A DNA stretch of 54,528 bases from Paenarthrobacter nitroguajacolicus JCM 14115 (GTDB lineage: Bacteria > Actinomycetota > Actinomycetes > Actinomycetales > Micrococcaceae), in the NCBI GenBank assembly GCA_001313365.1, contig BBFS01000019.1, positions 1 through 54,528 on the forward strand. The letters are read 5' to 3'. Of the stretch, positions 31,971 through 41,899 are shown in pieces (the first letter of the stretch is position 1; each line of letters opens with the position of its first letter). The notes under the pieces were generated by a model, which saw only the letters and a program-made list of their open reading frames with translations, did not search any database and was not told the origin of the DNA. Made by a program: the position numbers and the translations under genes.

Positions 31971-32936
31971 TTAGCCCTTAACAGCGCCGAGCGTCATGCC
32001 TGCAACGATTTTGCGCTGCAGGAGGAGGGTCAGGAGGATGACGGGAATCGAGTAGACCGCTGCGAGTGCGGTCATGGATCCCCCCCAGTCCAGTCCGAAC
32101 TGGGTCTGGAAGTTCGCGATAACCACAGGGGTTGTTTGTGAGCGGATGGCGGTCATGAGGAGAGCGAACAGGAATTCGTTCCACGAGGCCAGGAAGGCGA
32201 ATATCGCGGTGACTGCGATGCCTCCGGAGACCACAGGGATGACCACCCGCCAGAGCGCTCCGAGCCTGCTGCAGCCATCAACCGTTGCCGCTTCCTCCAA
32301 GTCCCGGGGCACGGCCTCGAAGAAGCTGGACATGAGCCAGATGGACAGTGGCAACGAGATGGTGGTGTGGGCGATGGACAAAGCGATGGGCGTGTCCGCG
32401 AGCCTGCGGAGGACATCATTGACGCCAGCGGGATGCCGATGGCCACCGGAGGGACCATGCGCGTCACCAGTGCAGCCATGATGAACACGCGGCCGCTGGG
32501 AGTCTTGTAGCGCGTGATGCCGTAGGCGGCAGGGATAGCCAGGACCAGTGACAGCAGCGTGCTGATAATGGCTGTCTGCACGCTGTTGATGAACGAAGCC
32601 AGCACTCCGCTCCGGCCCAGCGCGTTGGCGTAGTTCTCCAACGTCCATTCCCTGGGAAGAATGGTGGGCGGAACGGCGATGGTGTCGATCGGCGTCTTGA
32701 ACGAGGTAAACAGCAGGTACAGGAACGGGAAGCCGTACAGCACCATGGCCACTGCCAACAGGATCCACAGGATGGTCCGGGTGCTTCGGCGTCCGGCTTC
32801 CAGCTTCGCGGTTGACGCCGCGACGCTTGCGCAGGCTCCGGGATGCGGTGACTTTCGACGTCGGCTGTGCGGCTTGGCTGGTCACGTCGCCCTCAGTTGC
32901 GGCTCGGTTCCGTGAAATCGCGGTCCGGGAGCTCAT
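31971..32936 (-). CDS. Sugar ABC transporter permease (MalG type) of the fructan/difructose importer
   Basis: About 320 residues. The first helix region reads AMVLYGFPFLYLLFTSFKTPID, followed by LPREWTLENYANALGRSGVLASFINSVQTA. The EAA coupling loop is LEEAATVDGCSRLGALWRVVIPV near 32300-32235, and the protein ends KIVAGMTLGAVKG. Frame changes near 32765 and 32410, and a C7 run at 32080-32086 is in frame. Start ATG at 32936, touching the stop of the upstream permease. The N-terminal ~55 residues are polar and Arg/Ser-rich. Confidence 0.9.
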   Translation of the reverse strand: MSSRTAISRNRAATEGDVTSQAAQPTSKVTASRSLRKRRGVNREAGSRTPKHPDHPVDPVGSGHGAVRLPVPVPAVYLVQDADRHHRRSAHHSSQGMDVGELRQRAGPERSAGFVHQQRADSHYQHAAVTGPGYPCRLRHHALQDSQRPRVHHGCTGDAHGPSGGHRHPAGVNDVLRRLADTPIALSIAHTTISLPLSIWLMSSFFEAVPRDLEEAATVDGCSRLGALWRVVIPVVSGGIAVTAIFAFLASWNEFLFALLMTAIRSQTTPVVIANFQTQFGLDWGGSMTALAAVYSIPVILLTLLLQRKIVAGMTLGAVKG

Positions 32937-33827
32937 CAGTTGTCCTTTCCTGGCCGCCAGATGGTGGCCACCGCGAAGAATGCGACGGCGAGCATCGCCA
33001 GCAGGTAGATAGTTCCATGGCGCTGGCCAGGCCGGGATCGCCGAAGCGGATCATGGTGCGGTAGATCAGCAGGCTCATGGTTTCGGAGGCGGACTGGGGG
33101 CCGCCGTTGGTTTGAATCAGGATGGTGTCGAAGGCGCGGGCGGCGTCGATTCCCCCCCGGACAACCAGAGCCACTGCGATCACCGGGCGGAGGAGCGGGA
33201 GGATGATCTGGAACAGGAGGGCAGGTGCCTGGCGCCATCCAAGCGCGCAGCTTCAATGAGGTCACCGGGGATGTTCTGGAGGCCGGCGAACAGCACGAGG
33301 CACATGAAGGAGGTGGTGAGCCAGATGTCCGGGATAGCCACCGAGAACAGCACAATGTTCGGATCTGACAACCACCCGATCTGGTTCGGGTTGGAGAGGA
33401 TACCCGCCTGGTGCAAGAGGGTTCCGATGAGGCCGAAGTTGTCGATCATCAGGAACTTCCACAGCAGGCCGGCAACAATCGGGGCGATCATCAGCGGATA
33501 CAGGAAGACGGTCCGCCAAACCTGCGAGCTGCGCCCGAGCGTGGTGAACAGGAGCGCCATTCCCAGGCCGAGGGCGAACTCGAGGGTGACTACCACCAAG
33601 GTGTAGGCGAGGGTTCGCCACCCTGCCCCCATGAAGGCTTCGGAGGCGAATGCGGTGACGTAGTTCTGGAATCCCACGAAGTCACGCGGGCCGCCGGCGA
33701 TGGGCGAGATCTTAAAGAAGCTGTCTGCAATGAGGCGGAACAGCGGGTAGGCCACGAAGACGGCCAGGAACAACGCCGCCGGGGGGGTCATCAGGTATAG
33801 GGCGAAGCGGCGATCGGAGATGCGCAC
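32937..33827 (-). CDS. Sugar ABC transporter permease (MalF type) of the fructan/difructose importer
   Basis: About 296 residues. GTG start at 33827 (VRISDRRFALYLMTPPAALFLAVF) with AGAAGAGAAA upstream. Helical segments include YTLVVVTLEFALGLGMALLF and VFLYPLMIAPIVAGLLWKFL; the EAA loop is LIEAARLDGA near 33260-33230, where the frame changes. The tail reads ARAFDTILIQTNGGPQSASETMSLLIYRTMIRFGD and ends VATIWRPGKDN. Breaks near 33225, 33150 and 33015. No ATPase gene accompanies it. Confidence 0.9.
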
Positions 33828-33903
33828 GATTTTCTCTTCTGCTGGTTGGGGGGGCCGCGGCCGACACGGGGGTTTATGGTTCCGGGTGCCGGCCGCGGAG
33901 TCT

Positions 33904-35183
33904 TTACTTGAGGAGGTCCTGGATCTGCTTCTTGCTTCGGCCAGGAGGGTTGCGGAGTCGCCGCCGGCCACTGCCTTCTGCAGGAGCGGGACCAGCACGG
34001 TGTCAACGATCTGCTGCACTTGGCTGTTGCCGGGCGGGTAGCTGTAGCTTTGCCGTTGAGGGTTTCGATCAGTGGTTTGAAGCTCTCGTATCCGGGCTGG
34101 TCCTGGTACTTCTCGAACGCGGAGATGCGGGAGGCCAGGCCAAGGCTGGATTCAATGCCCAAGCCGTTATGGTCGTAGGCGCACTTGATGAACTTCTTTG
34201 CGGAGTCTGCGTTCTTGGTGGCCTTCGGGACGGACAGGTACCAAGGTCCCGGCACACCTGCGACGCCGGCGCTGCCTCCAATCATTGCTGCGGCTCCCAC
34301 TTTGCCTGCCACCGGTGAATCCTTGGGGGGGATCTGACGGTAAGCGTGCGCCCAGAAGCGGGTCATGGCGGTCTTGCCCTGGTTGAACAAGTTCTGCGCT
34401 GCGGCCCAGTCAACCTGTGCAGCACCCGGAGGCGCCGACTTTGTCAGGCTTACGTAGAAGTCGAGTGCTTCTTTATGGCTGCGTTATCGATTACTACGTT
34501 GTCGCCGTCGAGGACCATGGGGGACCCGGCCTGCAGGACGTGGGCAAGCCATTCAGTTTCCACGGCGCCCTTCACATCCGTGCCGTACATTCCGTCCTTG
34601 GTGAAGAACTCCGAGATGTCCTGGTACTGCTTCCATGTGGTGGGTGCGGCGAGTTCGTAGCCGTACTTTGCCTGGAAATCGGCCTTGTTTTTGGCGTCTT
34701 CGAAGAGGTCTTTGCGGTAGAGGATGATCTCGGCATTGGTCCATGCCGGCAGGCCGATGAAGTGGCCGTCCACGTTTGCTTCCTTGACCAGTGCGGGGGG
34801 GAAAATGTCCTTCTTGGCTCATCAGTGAAGATTTCGTCGATGGGCTGGACGGCGTCTTTGAAGCTTGGAAGCCACACGGAGTCGAGGGCGGCGACGTCGA
34901 AGGAAACGTTGCCGGAAGAAAATTCACTGGAGAGCCGGTTGAACATGCCGTCGTAAGGCAGTTCCACAAAGTTGACGTCGATTCCGGTGTCCTTCTTGCA
35001 CTGTTCGGCAACGCCGGTGAGTTCGGCGTGACCGCCTGCTTCCACAAGGACGTTGATGGTGCCTGCGGCGCTACCCGACGTTGGTGCCGGGCCCCCTGCG
35101 CCGCATCCGGTAGCCGCGAGTGCGACGGCGGTGCAGATGCCGCCAAGGGTGACGAGCCTGGAGATGGTGTTTCGAGTGGACAT
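33904..35183 (-). CDS. Sugar ABC transporter substrate-binding lipoprotein of the fructan/difructose importer
   Basis: A family-1 binding protein of about 425 residues. Lipoprotein signal: TISRLVTLGGICTAVALAATGCGAG, lipid-anchored at the Cys near residue 27. The mature part reads INVLVEAGGHAELTGVAEQCKKDTGIDV, FIGLPAWTNAEIILYRKDLFEDAK, TTWKQYQDISEFFTKDGMYG and VPGPWYLSVPKATKNADSAKKFIKC. Frame changes near 34815, 34465, 34050 and 33935; G7 runs at 34796 and 34326. Start ATG at 35183. First gene of the minus-strand operon, preceded by a strong promoter with an operator. Ligand inferred from downstream GH91/GH32 as a difructose anhydride or short fructan. Confidence 0.9.
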
Positions 35184-35238
35184 CGCTGTCGACTCACTTT
35201 CTCTCGAACGGGATGGCAAGACTGTTTGGGGTGAAGAA

Positions 35239-35255
35239 TCGTTTTGCCAAAACGA
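35239..35255 (-). promoter_or_regulatory. Operator just downstream of the fructan/difructose operon promoter
   Basis: TCGTTTTG and CAAAACGA are perfect 8-bp inverted arms around one central base. On the minus strand the site begins 9 bp after the -10 box, covering the expected transcription start region. A partial second copy, TCGTTTTGGCAA, lies at 35396-35407. Confidence 0.7.
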
Positions 35256-35264
35256 CTTGGCAAC

Positions 35265-35294
35265 ACCATAGAGCGGTCGCTTTAGGAGTGTCAA
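35265..35294 (-). promoter_or_regulatory. Sigma-70-type promoter of the fructan/difructose operon
   Basis: On the minus strand TTGACA (35294-35289), an 18-bp spacer and TATGGT (35270-35265) lie 82 bp upstream of the binding-protein start. The -35 box is a perfect consensus. The rest of the 35184-35609 gap holds the operators, a USP-side hairpin and no gene that I can support. Confidence 0.7.
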
Positions 35295-35558
35295 GAGTCA
35301 CTTTGCCCGGCCGCCGTTGCCAAAAAACCCGCCAGGATTTTGTCGTTGACACCCTTCTTCAATTCCGCTTAGTGTTTCTCCCAGCCCGCGATAAATCGTT
35401 TTGGCAACTTTGGTAGTGTTCGGCTTCGTATCGCGCCCTTTCTCGCCACACGCTCCAGTCCTCGTGGGTGCATTTGGCGGCAAAGGGTGCGGTTTTTCGA
35501 GCCTGGCACTGCATCCGGGTGCAACCCCATCTTGGCTCTTTCCGAGGGAGGCCCAACG

Positions 35559-35599
35559 CACGACGGCGGCCGGTCACCTAAGTGACCAGCCGCGTCGTG
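35559..35599 (-). terminator. Hairpin after the universal stress protein gene
   Basis: Arms at 35559-35577 and 35582-35599 pair over about 17 bp (CACGACG...GGTCAC with GTGACC...CGTCGTG, one mismatch and one bulge) around a CTAA loop, 11 bp after the USP stop. No T-tract. Confidence 0.55.
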
Positions 35600-35609
35600 A
35601 TTTATGAAG

Positions 35610-36003
35610 TTAGTCCGCTTTGACCGCCAGGACCGGGCAGTCTGCCTCCAGCAGGATCCGCTGGGAGACGCTGCCCATGATGAGCTTGCCTACCGGGCTG
35701 CGGCGGCGAAGGCCGATGACAATCAGATCGGCATCATTCTCGTCGGCTGCGTCCAGGACTTCGGCAGCCGCGTCATGGCCACGGACCGGTTGCTTGATGA
35801 TGTGCTGGATGCCTGATCAGCGAGCCGGTCCTCGATGCTCTGGATGTCCGGCTCCTGGGCGTACCGGTTGTCCACCAGGCGTCGCCCTTGGAAGAGTTGA
35901 TGACCAGCAGGGTGGCATTGCTCTTCTTGGCCTCGGCGATGGCCTGCGTCAAAGCCGCTTCGCCTTCCGGTGTGGGGGGGACGTATCCCACCACGATGGT
36001 CAT
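35610..36003 (-). CDS. Universal stress protein (UspA family)
   Basis: A single-domain USP of about 130 residues. The start IVVGYVPTPEGEAALTQAIAEAKKSNATLLVIN carries the first strand and helix; the end reads DADLIVIGLRRRSPVGKLIMGSVSQRILLEADCPVLAVKAD, with the G-x2-x9-GS(V)-type ATP-binding loop, although the first Gly region is RRRSPVG. Frame changes near 35880 and 35810; a G7 run at 35974-35980 gives PP in place of one Pro. Start ATG at 36003. Downstream of tctA on the same strand. Confidence 0.9.
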
Positions 36004-36066
36004 GGTTTCTCCTTGTTGGCTTGGTTGTTGGGGGGGATGGGGGGGCTGGCAGTGCCAAGCGCCAGG

Positions 36067-37679
36067 CTAGCCGTCACTTCCGCCGTCGCCGTCTGCCGTT
36101 CCGTCGGCGCGGTGGCTGCCGTGGCTGACGCCGCCGGCCTCCCTCGGGACTGTGGCGCCGGAGTTACCCGGGACCACTGTGGCTGCAACGGGACGGTTGC
36201 GGCGGATGAGCTTGAAGATCAGCGGCCAGGCCAGGATGAGCGCCACGATGATGTAAACCACAATCGCGATGGGCTCGCTGAACAGGCCGGCGGGATCGCC
36301 GGCGCTCAGCTGCAGCGTCTTGCGGAGCTGGCCCTCAATGCGCGGGCCCAGGATGACGCCGAGGATCAGCGGCAGGACCGGAAGTCCAAAGCGCCGCATC
36401 ATGAATCCGAGGGCACCGAGCACCAACAGGATCACAAGATCGAAAGCCTGCAGGTTGACCGAGTAGGCACCCAGGGTAGCGAAGAACAGGATGCCCGCGT
36501 AGAGGTAGGGGCGGGGGGAGTTGCAGCAGCTTTGCCCAGACCGGTGCCAAGGGCAGGTTGATGAGCAGGAGCAGGAAGTTGCCGATGAAGAGGCTCGCAA
36601 TGAGTGCCCACACCAGCGGTCCTTCGCTGGAGAACAGCTGCGGGCCTGGCTGAATGCCGTAGGACGTAAAGGCTGCAAGCATGACGGCGGCTGTTGCGTT
36701 GGTGGGGGGAGCCGAGTGCGAGCAGTGGCGTCATGGTTCCGGCGGCGGCGGCATTGTTGGCCGCCTCTGGTCCGGCGACGCCTTCAATAGCGCCTTGCCG
36801 AACTCTTCCGGGTGCTTGGTGAGCCGTTTCTCAGTGACATAGGAGAGGAACGTGGGGGATCTCGGCGCCACCAGCGGGCAGGGCACCGAACGGGAAGCCA
36901 AAGGCGGTGCCGCGAAGCCAGGGCTTCCAGGAACGTCCCCAGTCCTTCTTGCCCATCCAGGGACGACCCACGGGGGGGATGACATGGAGCGGCGTGCGAC
37001 GCAGGTGGGCCGCAACCCAGAGGGCTTCACCCACGGCGAAGATCGCGACGGCGACCACCACAATGTCCAAACCGTCCACCAACAGTGGCTGACCAAAGGT
37101 CAGGCGGCGTTGGCCGGTCACGGAGTCGATGCCCACCAGCCCGATGGCCAAACCAAGGGCCAGCGACGCAAAGCCGCGGAGCCTGGACGAGCCAAGGACG
37201 GCGGTCACCGCCAGCAATGCGAGGACCATGATGGCAAAGTAGCTGGGAGCACCCAGGCTGACGGCGAACTGCACCACGATGGGTGCGAAGACCGCCAGTA
37301 GCGCGGTGCCAATGGTGCCGGCGATGAACGAGCCGATGGCCGCTGTGGCAAGCGCTGTGCGGCCCTGCCGGCTTTGGCCATCTTGTTGCCTTCGATGGCA
37401 GTCACCACCGACGACGATTCACCGGGTGTGTTGAGGAGGATGGAAGTGGTGGAACCGCCGAACATGCCGCCGTAGTAGATGCCGGCGAACATGATGAAGG
37501 CGCTGGTGGGCTCCAGGGCGGCGGTGACCGGAAGCAGCAACGCCACAGTCATGGCCGGGCCCAGCCCGGGAAGGACACCGACGGCGGTGCCCAAGAGTAC
37601 GCCGATCACGGCGAACAAGAGGTTCATGGGGGGTCAGGGCGGTCGCGAAACCGTCCATCAGGGAGGACCAGACGTCCAT
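36067..37679 (-). CDS. tctA: Tripartite tricarboxylate transporter, large membrane subunit TctA
   Basis: About 535 residues, 11-12 helices, the translocating subunit of the TTT family that takes up citrate-like carboxylates with a sodium gradient. Conserved blocks: [23 protein letters not shown] with the family GxGP-type loop, [55 protein letters not shown], and [25 protein letters not shown]. The C-terminal tail is Gly/Asp rich. Frame changes near 37645, 37370, 36870, 36785, 36705 and 36515, many at G runs. Start ATG at 37679 overlaps the tctB stop. Confidence 0.92.
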
Positions 37680-38188
37680 CAGAGGATTCCTTCCAGGAGC
37701 CCGGCCGGCAACGCGATGCCCAGGCCGAGGTAGAAGCCGTAGAAGGTGAGCAAGGACAAGGCAACGGAAATAAGGCCGTCACGGATGTAGCGTCGGCTGC
37801 CGAGTGCCAGCACGCTGCCCCCCCAGAAGAGGACCGTTCCGGAAATGACCCAGCCTGCCCAGTCGATGAGCAGGATATTCAGGATGAACGCTCCGGCCAG
37901 CGGAAGGACAGTCTTCCAATCGGCAGGGTGTGCCAGGTCAACGTCTTCGCCGCCCTCGGCCTCACCCTTGCCGCCGCGGAGGACATTGATGGCAAGCAGA
38001 ACGGCGCAGATAATCAGCAGACCGGAAACAATGAACGGGACGGTCTTCGGACCCACCGGGTCCGACTGAGAGTAAGGGGTGACCAAGCCGTTCGCGTCCA
38101 GGAAGACCAGGACGCCGACCACGCCGAGCAGGAGGGCTACCCCCCCCAGCTCGGCGCGGCCTTTCAGGCCTGTGGCTAAGGAGCTCAC
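37679..38188 (-). CDS. tctB: Tripartite tricarboxylate transporter, small membrane subunit TctB
   Basis: An unbroken 169-residue protein with four predicted helices: GVALLLGVVGVLVFLDANGL, VPFIVSGLLIICAVLLAINVL, VLPLAGAFILNILLIDWAGWVISG and LISVALSLLTFYGFYLGLGIAL. A charged loop (GGKGEAEGGEDVDLAHPADW) separates the second and third. Start is GTG at 38188, overlapping the tctC stop by 4 bp; stop overlaps the tctA start. Order tctC-tctB-tctA is standard. Confidence 0.93.
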   Translation of the reverse strand: MSSLATGLKGRAELGGVALLLGVVGVLVFLDANGLVTPYSQSDPVGPKTVPFIVSGLLIICAVLLAINVLRGGKGEAEGGEDVDLAHPADWKTVLPLAGAFILNILLIDWAGWVISGTVLFWGGSVLALGSRRYIRDGLISVALSLLTFYGFYLGLGIALPAGLLEGIL

Positions 38189-39188
38189 GCCAACCCGAGC
38201 TTGGTCAGGACGTCCGCCACCCGCTTGTCCTGGTCTGTCAGGAACGTCTGGAATTCGTCGCCGGTTACGAAAGCGTCGGTCCAGCTGTGGGTCTTGAGTG
38301 CTTCTTTCCAGCCGGCGGAGGCGTGCATCTTCTCAAGGGCGGCGATCAGGGACTTCTTGTCGTCCTCGCTGATGCCCGGAGGGGGGGCCACAACGCCGCG
38401 CCAGTTGGTGAAGACCAGGTCGATGTTGGATTCCTTCAGCGTGGGAGCGTCCACACCTTCCAAGCGGTTCTCGCCACTGGTGGCCAGGACCCGGATCTCG
38501 CCGGACTTGATCTGCTGCAGGTACTCGCCGGCGCCGGAAGCGGCGAAGCCGAGCTTGTTGCCAAGGATGGCGGGAGAAGGTCGCCACCGCCGTCGTATGA
38601 GACGAAGTTGACCTTGGTGGCATCGATGCCCACCGCGCCGGCCAACTGCATGGGCAGGAGGTGGTCCGGGCCGCCGGGCGAAGAACCGCCACCCACTGCG
38701 ATGGAAGCCGGGTTGGCCTTCCACGCCGTCACCAGGTCATCGATGGTCTTGTACGGGGAGTCCTTGCTGACCATGATGGCGCCGGGTTCCTCGATGAGTT
38801 TTGCCAGCGGGGTGGTCTCCGTCAGCTTCGACTCCGACTTGTTGGTGTAGCTTGCTCCAACAACGCCCAGGCCCATGAGCATGGTGAGGTCGCCGTTGCC
38901 TTTTCATTGACGATGCGGGCAAGGCCAACCGTTCCGCCGCGCCGGCAAGGTTGAACACCTCGGTGTTGGTGGAGATCTTCTCGTCGTCCAGTACCTTGGC
39001 TGCTGCCCGTGCGGTGGTGTCATAGCCACCTCCGGGAGTGTTTGGAACCATGATCTGGAGTCCGGTGATGGGTCCTGCTGCGCCGGTGCTGTCAGAACCG
39101 GTGGACTTACCTGTGGCACCGCAGCCGGTGGCCATCAGGCGATGCCGGCGGCGACGGCGGCGACTCGCAATGCGCGGATCTGGCGCAT
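38185..39188 (-). CDS. tctC: Tripartite tricarboxylate transporter, substrate-binding protein TctC
   Basis: A Bug-family periplasmic-type binding protein of about 333 residues, here a lipoprotein (MRQIRALRVAAVAAGIALMATGCGA, Cys near residue 23). Family features: LQIMVPNTPGGGYDTTARA at the mature N-terminus, GGSSPGGPDHLLPMQLAGAVGID, NFVSYDGGGDLLPAILG and NIDLVFTNWRGVVAPPGISEDD. Frame changes near 39135 (one base lost, creating a false stop after GIA), 38900 and 38575. Start ATG at 39188. First gene of the operon; divergent from the two-component system. Confidence 0.92.
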
Positions 39189-39268
39189 GGTGTTCCTCTT
39201 CTCATCATCGAAAATTCGGTGTAGGGCGAACAGCGTTGTGCCCCCGTTGATTTGATGCTAGGCGCGTA

Positions 39269-39284
39269 AGTGACAGGGATCACT
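39269..39284. promoter_or_regulatory. Inverted repeat in the tctC/sensor-kinase divergent region
   Basis: AGTGA (39269-39273) and TCACT (39280-39284) form a short dyad with a 6-bp spacer, and another AGTGATC follows at 39296. It could be a CitB-type regulator site for tctCBA. Arms are short, so support is weak. Confidence 0.3.
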
Positions 39285-39442
39285 CTTGTGTTCGCAGTGA
39301 TCTTTAAGTTCATTGCGTTCACGGGTTTCTGCGGTCTGAACTGGTCTTTCGTGCCGCTGGGGGGGTATAGTTCCGATACGCCACGGGGGGGAAGCTGTTG
39401 TCAGCTCCTCCCCCTCCCAGGCGCCACCGAAGGAACCCGGCA

Positions 39443-41127
39443 GTGACTCGACTCACTCGACTGTCTCGAAGAAGAGGCATGTCCCTGGCAGGGCAGTACC
39501 TTGTGCTGCAGTTGCTGATCGTCCTGGCAGTTCTTGTTGCCGTTGTTGCCATTTCACTGGCTCAATCCGCCGCCACCTTCGAGCGGAATGAAGGGCGCCG
39601 TGCACTGCTGGCTGCTGAAGCCTTGGGCAGCAACCCCACTGTCCGTGCGCTGCTGCCGGAGGCCGAACCGCGCGTGGGTTCAGCTTCCGGCCGTGGCCGA
39701 ATCCGTGCGAACCGTTTCGGGATCATCACATGTGGCACTCGCCAAACTTGACGGCACCGTAGTGGCATCATCGGATCCCAGCCTGTTGGGGGGGCAACCC
39801 CTGCCGCTGGGTGAGAGTCAAGTGATGGAGGGGGGGCGCGCCTGGACAGGTGTCCTGCCAGGCAGCAGCGGAGCAGTGCTGTCCGCCCACGTCCCCCCCG
39901 TCCTGGACGATTCCGGAAACGTCATAGGCGTTGCGTCCATCAGCAGGAACTACCCATCCACCATTGAGCGACTAGGCGACGCCGTTCCCAACCTGCTCAC
40001 CTATCTCGGTGTCGCCAGCGTCCTGGGCGTCGCCGGATCCCTCCTGTTGTCCCGCCGCGTCAAACGGCAAACCCTCGGTATGGAACCTCGGGAAATCACC
40101 GGTCTCGTGGAGAACCGTGAAGCGATGCTGCAGGGCCTGAAGGAAGGCGTGGTCGCTCTGGATCCCCCACGAGCGCATCACGGTGGCCAATGAAAGCGCC
40201 AGGCAGCTCCTTGGCCTGCCGCCGGACTGCGTGGGTAAGAAGTTGCGATCCCTCCACGTAGACCCTGCGCTGAAAATAGTCCTCACCCGCGAACAGTCAG
40301 ACGCGGATCAATTGGTCCTCGTGGGGGGGAGCGGCTGGTGGTCATGAACCGCGTTGCCCTGCGTTCCCACGGACGCGACATCGGTTCCGTCACCACGTTG
40401 AGGGACCGGACCGAGCTGTCCTCCCTGGAGAGTGAACTCGGCGCCACCAAGACCGTGACCGACACTTTGCGGGCCCAAGCCCACGAGTTCGCCAATCAAC
40501 TCCACGTCATCTCCGGCCTGATCCAAATAGGCGAATACGATTCCGTGGTGCAGTTCGTCAATGGAGCCACCGTGGACCGGACGCGGCTCAACGACGACGT
40601 CACCAGCCGCATCGAGGACCCTGCGCTCGCAGCCCTGCTGATCGCCAAGGCCAGCCTGGCAACGGAGCGCGGAGTGGAGCTGAAGCTGGATCCGAAGTCC
40701 GCCCTGCCGCGCGTCAATGAGGAACTGTCGCGCGACCTCACCACCGTGGTCGGAAACCTGGTGGATAACGCCTTCGACGCCGTTACTGGACTTCCCGGGG
40801 GCCTCGGTCCAAGTGTTGGTGGTTAACTCGGGCGACGCGGTCACAGTCACAGTCAGGGACAACGGTCCCGGCGTTCCTTCCGGCTCCGCAGAGGACATTT
40901 TCCGACAAGGCTTCTCCACGAAAGAGCCTGGGCCGGGCGATGCGCGGGGGGGCTTTGGGTTGGCGTTGTCACGGGTGATCTGCCGGCGCTCCGGAGGTGA
41001 CCTGACGGTATCCAATGATGACGGGGCAGTGTTCACTGCACGCTTCAACAAAAACACCTCTATCTCGGACAAACCCGACTCCGACTCCAACAAGCTCGAC
41101 TCCACGAAGGGGACAATGCAGCCGTGA
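39443..41127 (+). CDS. Sensor histidine kinase, CitA/DcuS type
   Basis: A membrane sensor of about 560 residues. N-terminal helix SLAGQYLVLQLLIVLAVLVAVVAISLAQ, an extracytoplasmic PDC/PAS-like sensor domain (ESVRTVSGSSHVALAKLDGTVVASSDPS), a second helix (LLTYLGVASVLGVAGSLLL), a cytoplasmic PAS, then the CitA-type phospho-acceptor HEFANQLHVISGLIQIGEY and the HATPase domain with VVGNLVDNAFDAV (N box), VRDNGPGVP (G1) and GFGLALSRVICRRSGG (G2). Frame changes near 39695, 40170, 40325 and 40800; G7 runs add Gly codons near 39787 and 40947. Start GTG at 39443 with AAGGA ahead. Overlaps the regulator start by 4 bp. Probably senses citrate or a related acid. Confidence 0.92.
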
Positions 41128-41793
41128 TCAAGGTACTGATCGTCGACGACGACTTCATGGTGGCCAAGGTCCACGCCGGGTTCATCCAGCGGACGCCGGG
41201 CTTCGGGGTGGTGGGCGTGGCGCATACGGGTGCTCAGGCGTTGGTGGAAACGCAAAGGCTCCAGCCCGACCTCGTGTTGCTGGACATCCATCTCCCGGAC
41301 ATCAACGGGCTGGAACTCATGCACCAGCTGCGCGATGTTGCACCGGACCTTGATGTACTGGTCATCAGCGCTGCCCGCGAGGTGGAAACCGTCCGAAAGG
41401 CCTTGCGCGGCGGGATCGTCCACTACCTCATCAAACCCTTCTCCCAAGCCGATCTGCAGGAGAGGCTGGAGCATTACCTCAGTGCTTACCAAGGCTTGGA
41501 CGCCTCCAAGGTGGAGGCCGAGCAGTCCGACGTGAACCGCGTCTTCGGCTTGGGCGTTTCCGAGCGGACCCTGCCTAAAGGCTGCAGCGTGGAGACGCTC
41601 GAACTTGTTGAATCAGCACTGAAAACAGCGCCGGGTGACCTCTCTGCCGCCGAGCTCGCCGAGCAGTTGGGTACCTCCCGCGTGAGCGCCAGGCGTTACC
41701 TTGAGTACCTCCACGACGAGGGGGGGCGCTGGAGGTCAGACTCAAGTACGGCGTCGGACGCCTGAACGGCGATATGTGCTGAAGGGGCGGTGA
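41124..41793 (+). CDS. Response regulator, CitB/DctR type
   Basis: A receiver plus C-terminal HTH protein of about 222 residues. Receiver: VLIVDDDFMVAKVHAGFI (acidic pocket), phospho-acceptor Asp in PDLVLLDIHLPDINGLELM, Thr/Ser in VISAAREVETV and Lys in YLIKPFSQADL. The HTH region reads DLSAAELAEQLGTSRVSARRYLEYLHDEGR. A G7 run at 41720-41726 and a lost base shift the end; the restored frame runs EVRLKYGVGRPERRYVLKGR to the stop at 41793, while the uncorrected frame stops at 41765. Start GTG at 41124 overlaps the kinase stop. Probable activator of tctCBA. Confidence 0.92.
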
Positions 41794-41852
41794 TTCGCTG
41801 GGCGCCTCATGCGGGCGCTGCCCCCCACGGCCGTCCAGAGGGACTACCTAAG

Positions 41853-41899
41853 GTAGCTATTTTGTTGCATTAACTCAAATAATGTCACAAGATAGCTAC
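41853..41899. promoter_or_regulatory. Inverted repeat at the hipBA-like promoter
   Basis: GTAGCTAT (41853-41860) and ATAGCTAC (41892-41899) are perfect 8-bp inverted arms 31 bp apart in an AT-rich stretch. The right arm ends immediately before the ATG at 41900. This arrangement fits autoregulation of the toxin-antitoxin operon by its HTH antitoxin. Confidence 0.6.

Noticed and set aside
35298..35577. Short minus-strand open frames in the gap upstream of the fructan/difructose operon
   Set aside because: Low-quality frames with no ribosome site or homology, lying over promoter and operator sequence.
40308..41492. Minus-strand open frame of about 394 codons
   Set aside because: Antisense of the histidine kinase and response regulator, both with full motif sets.
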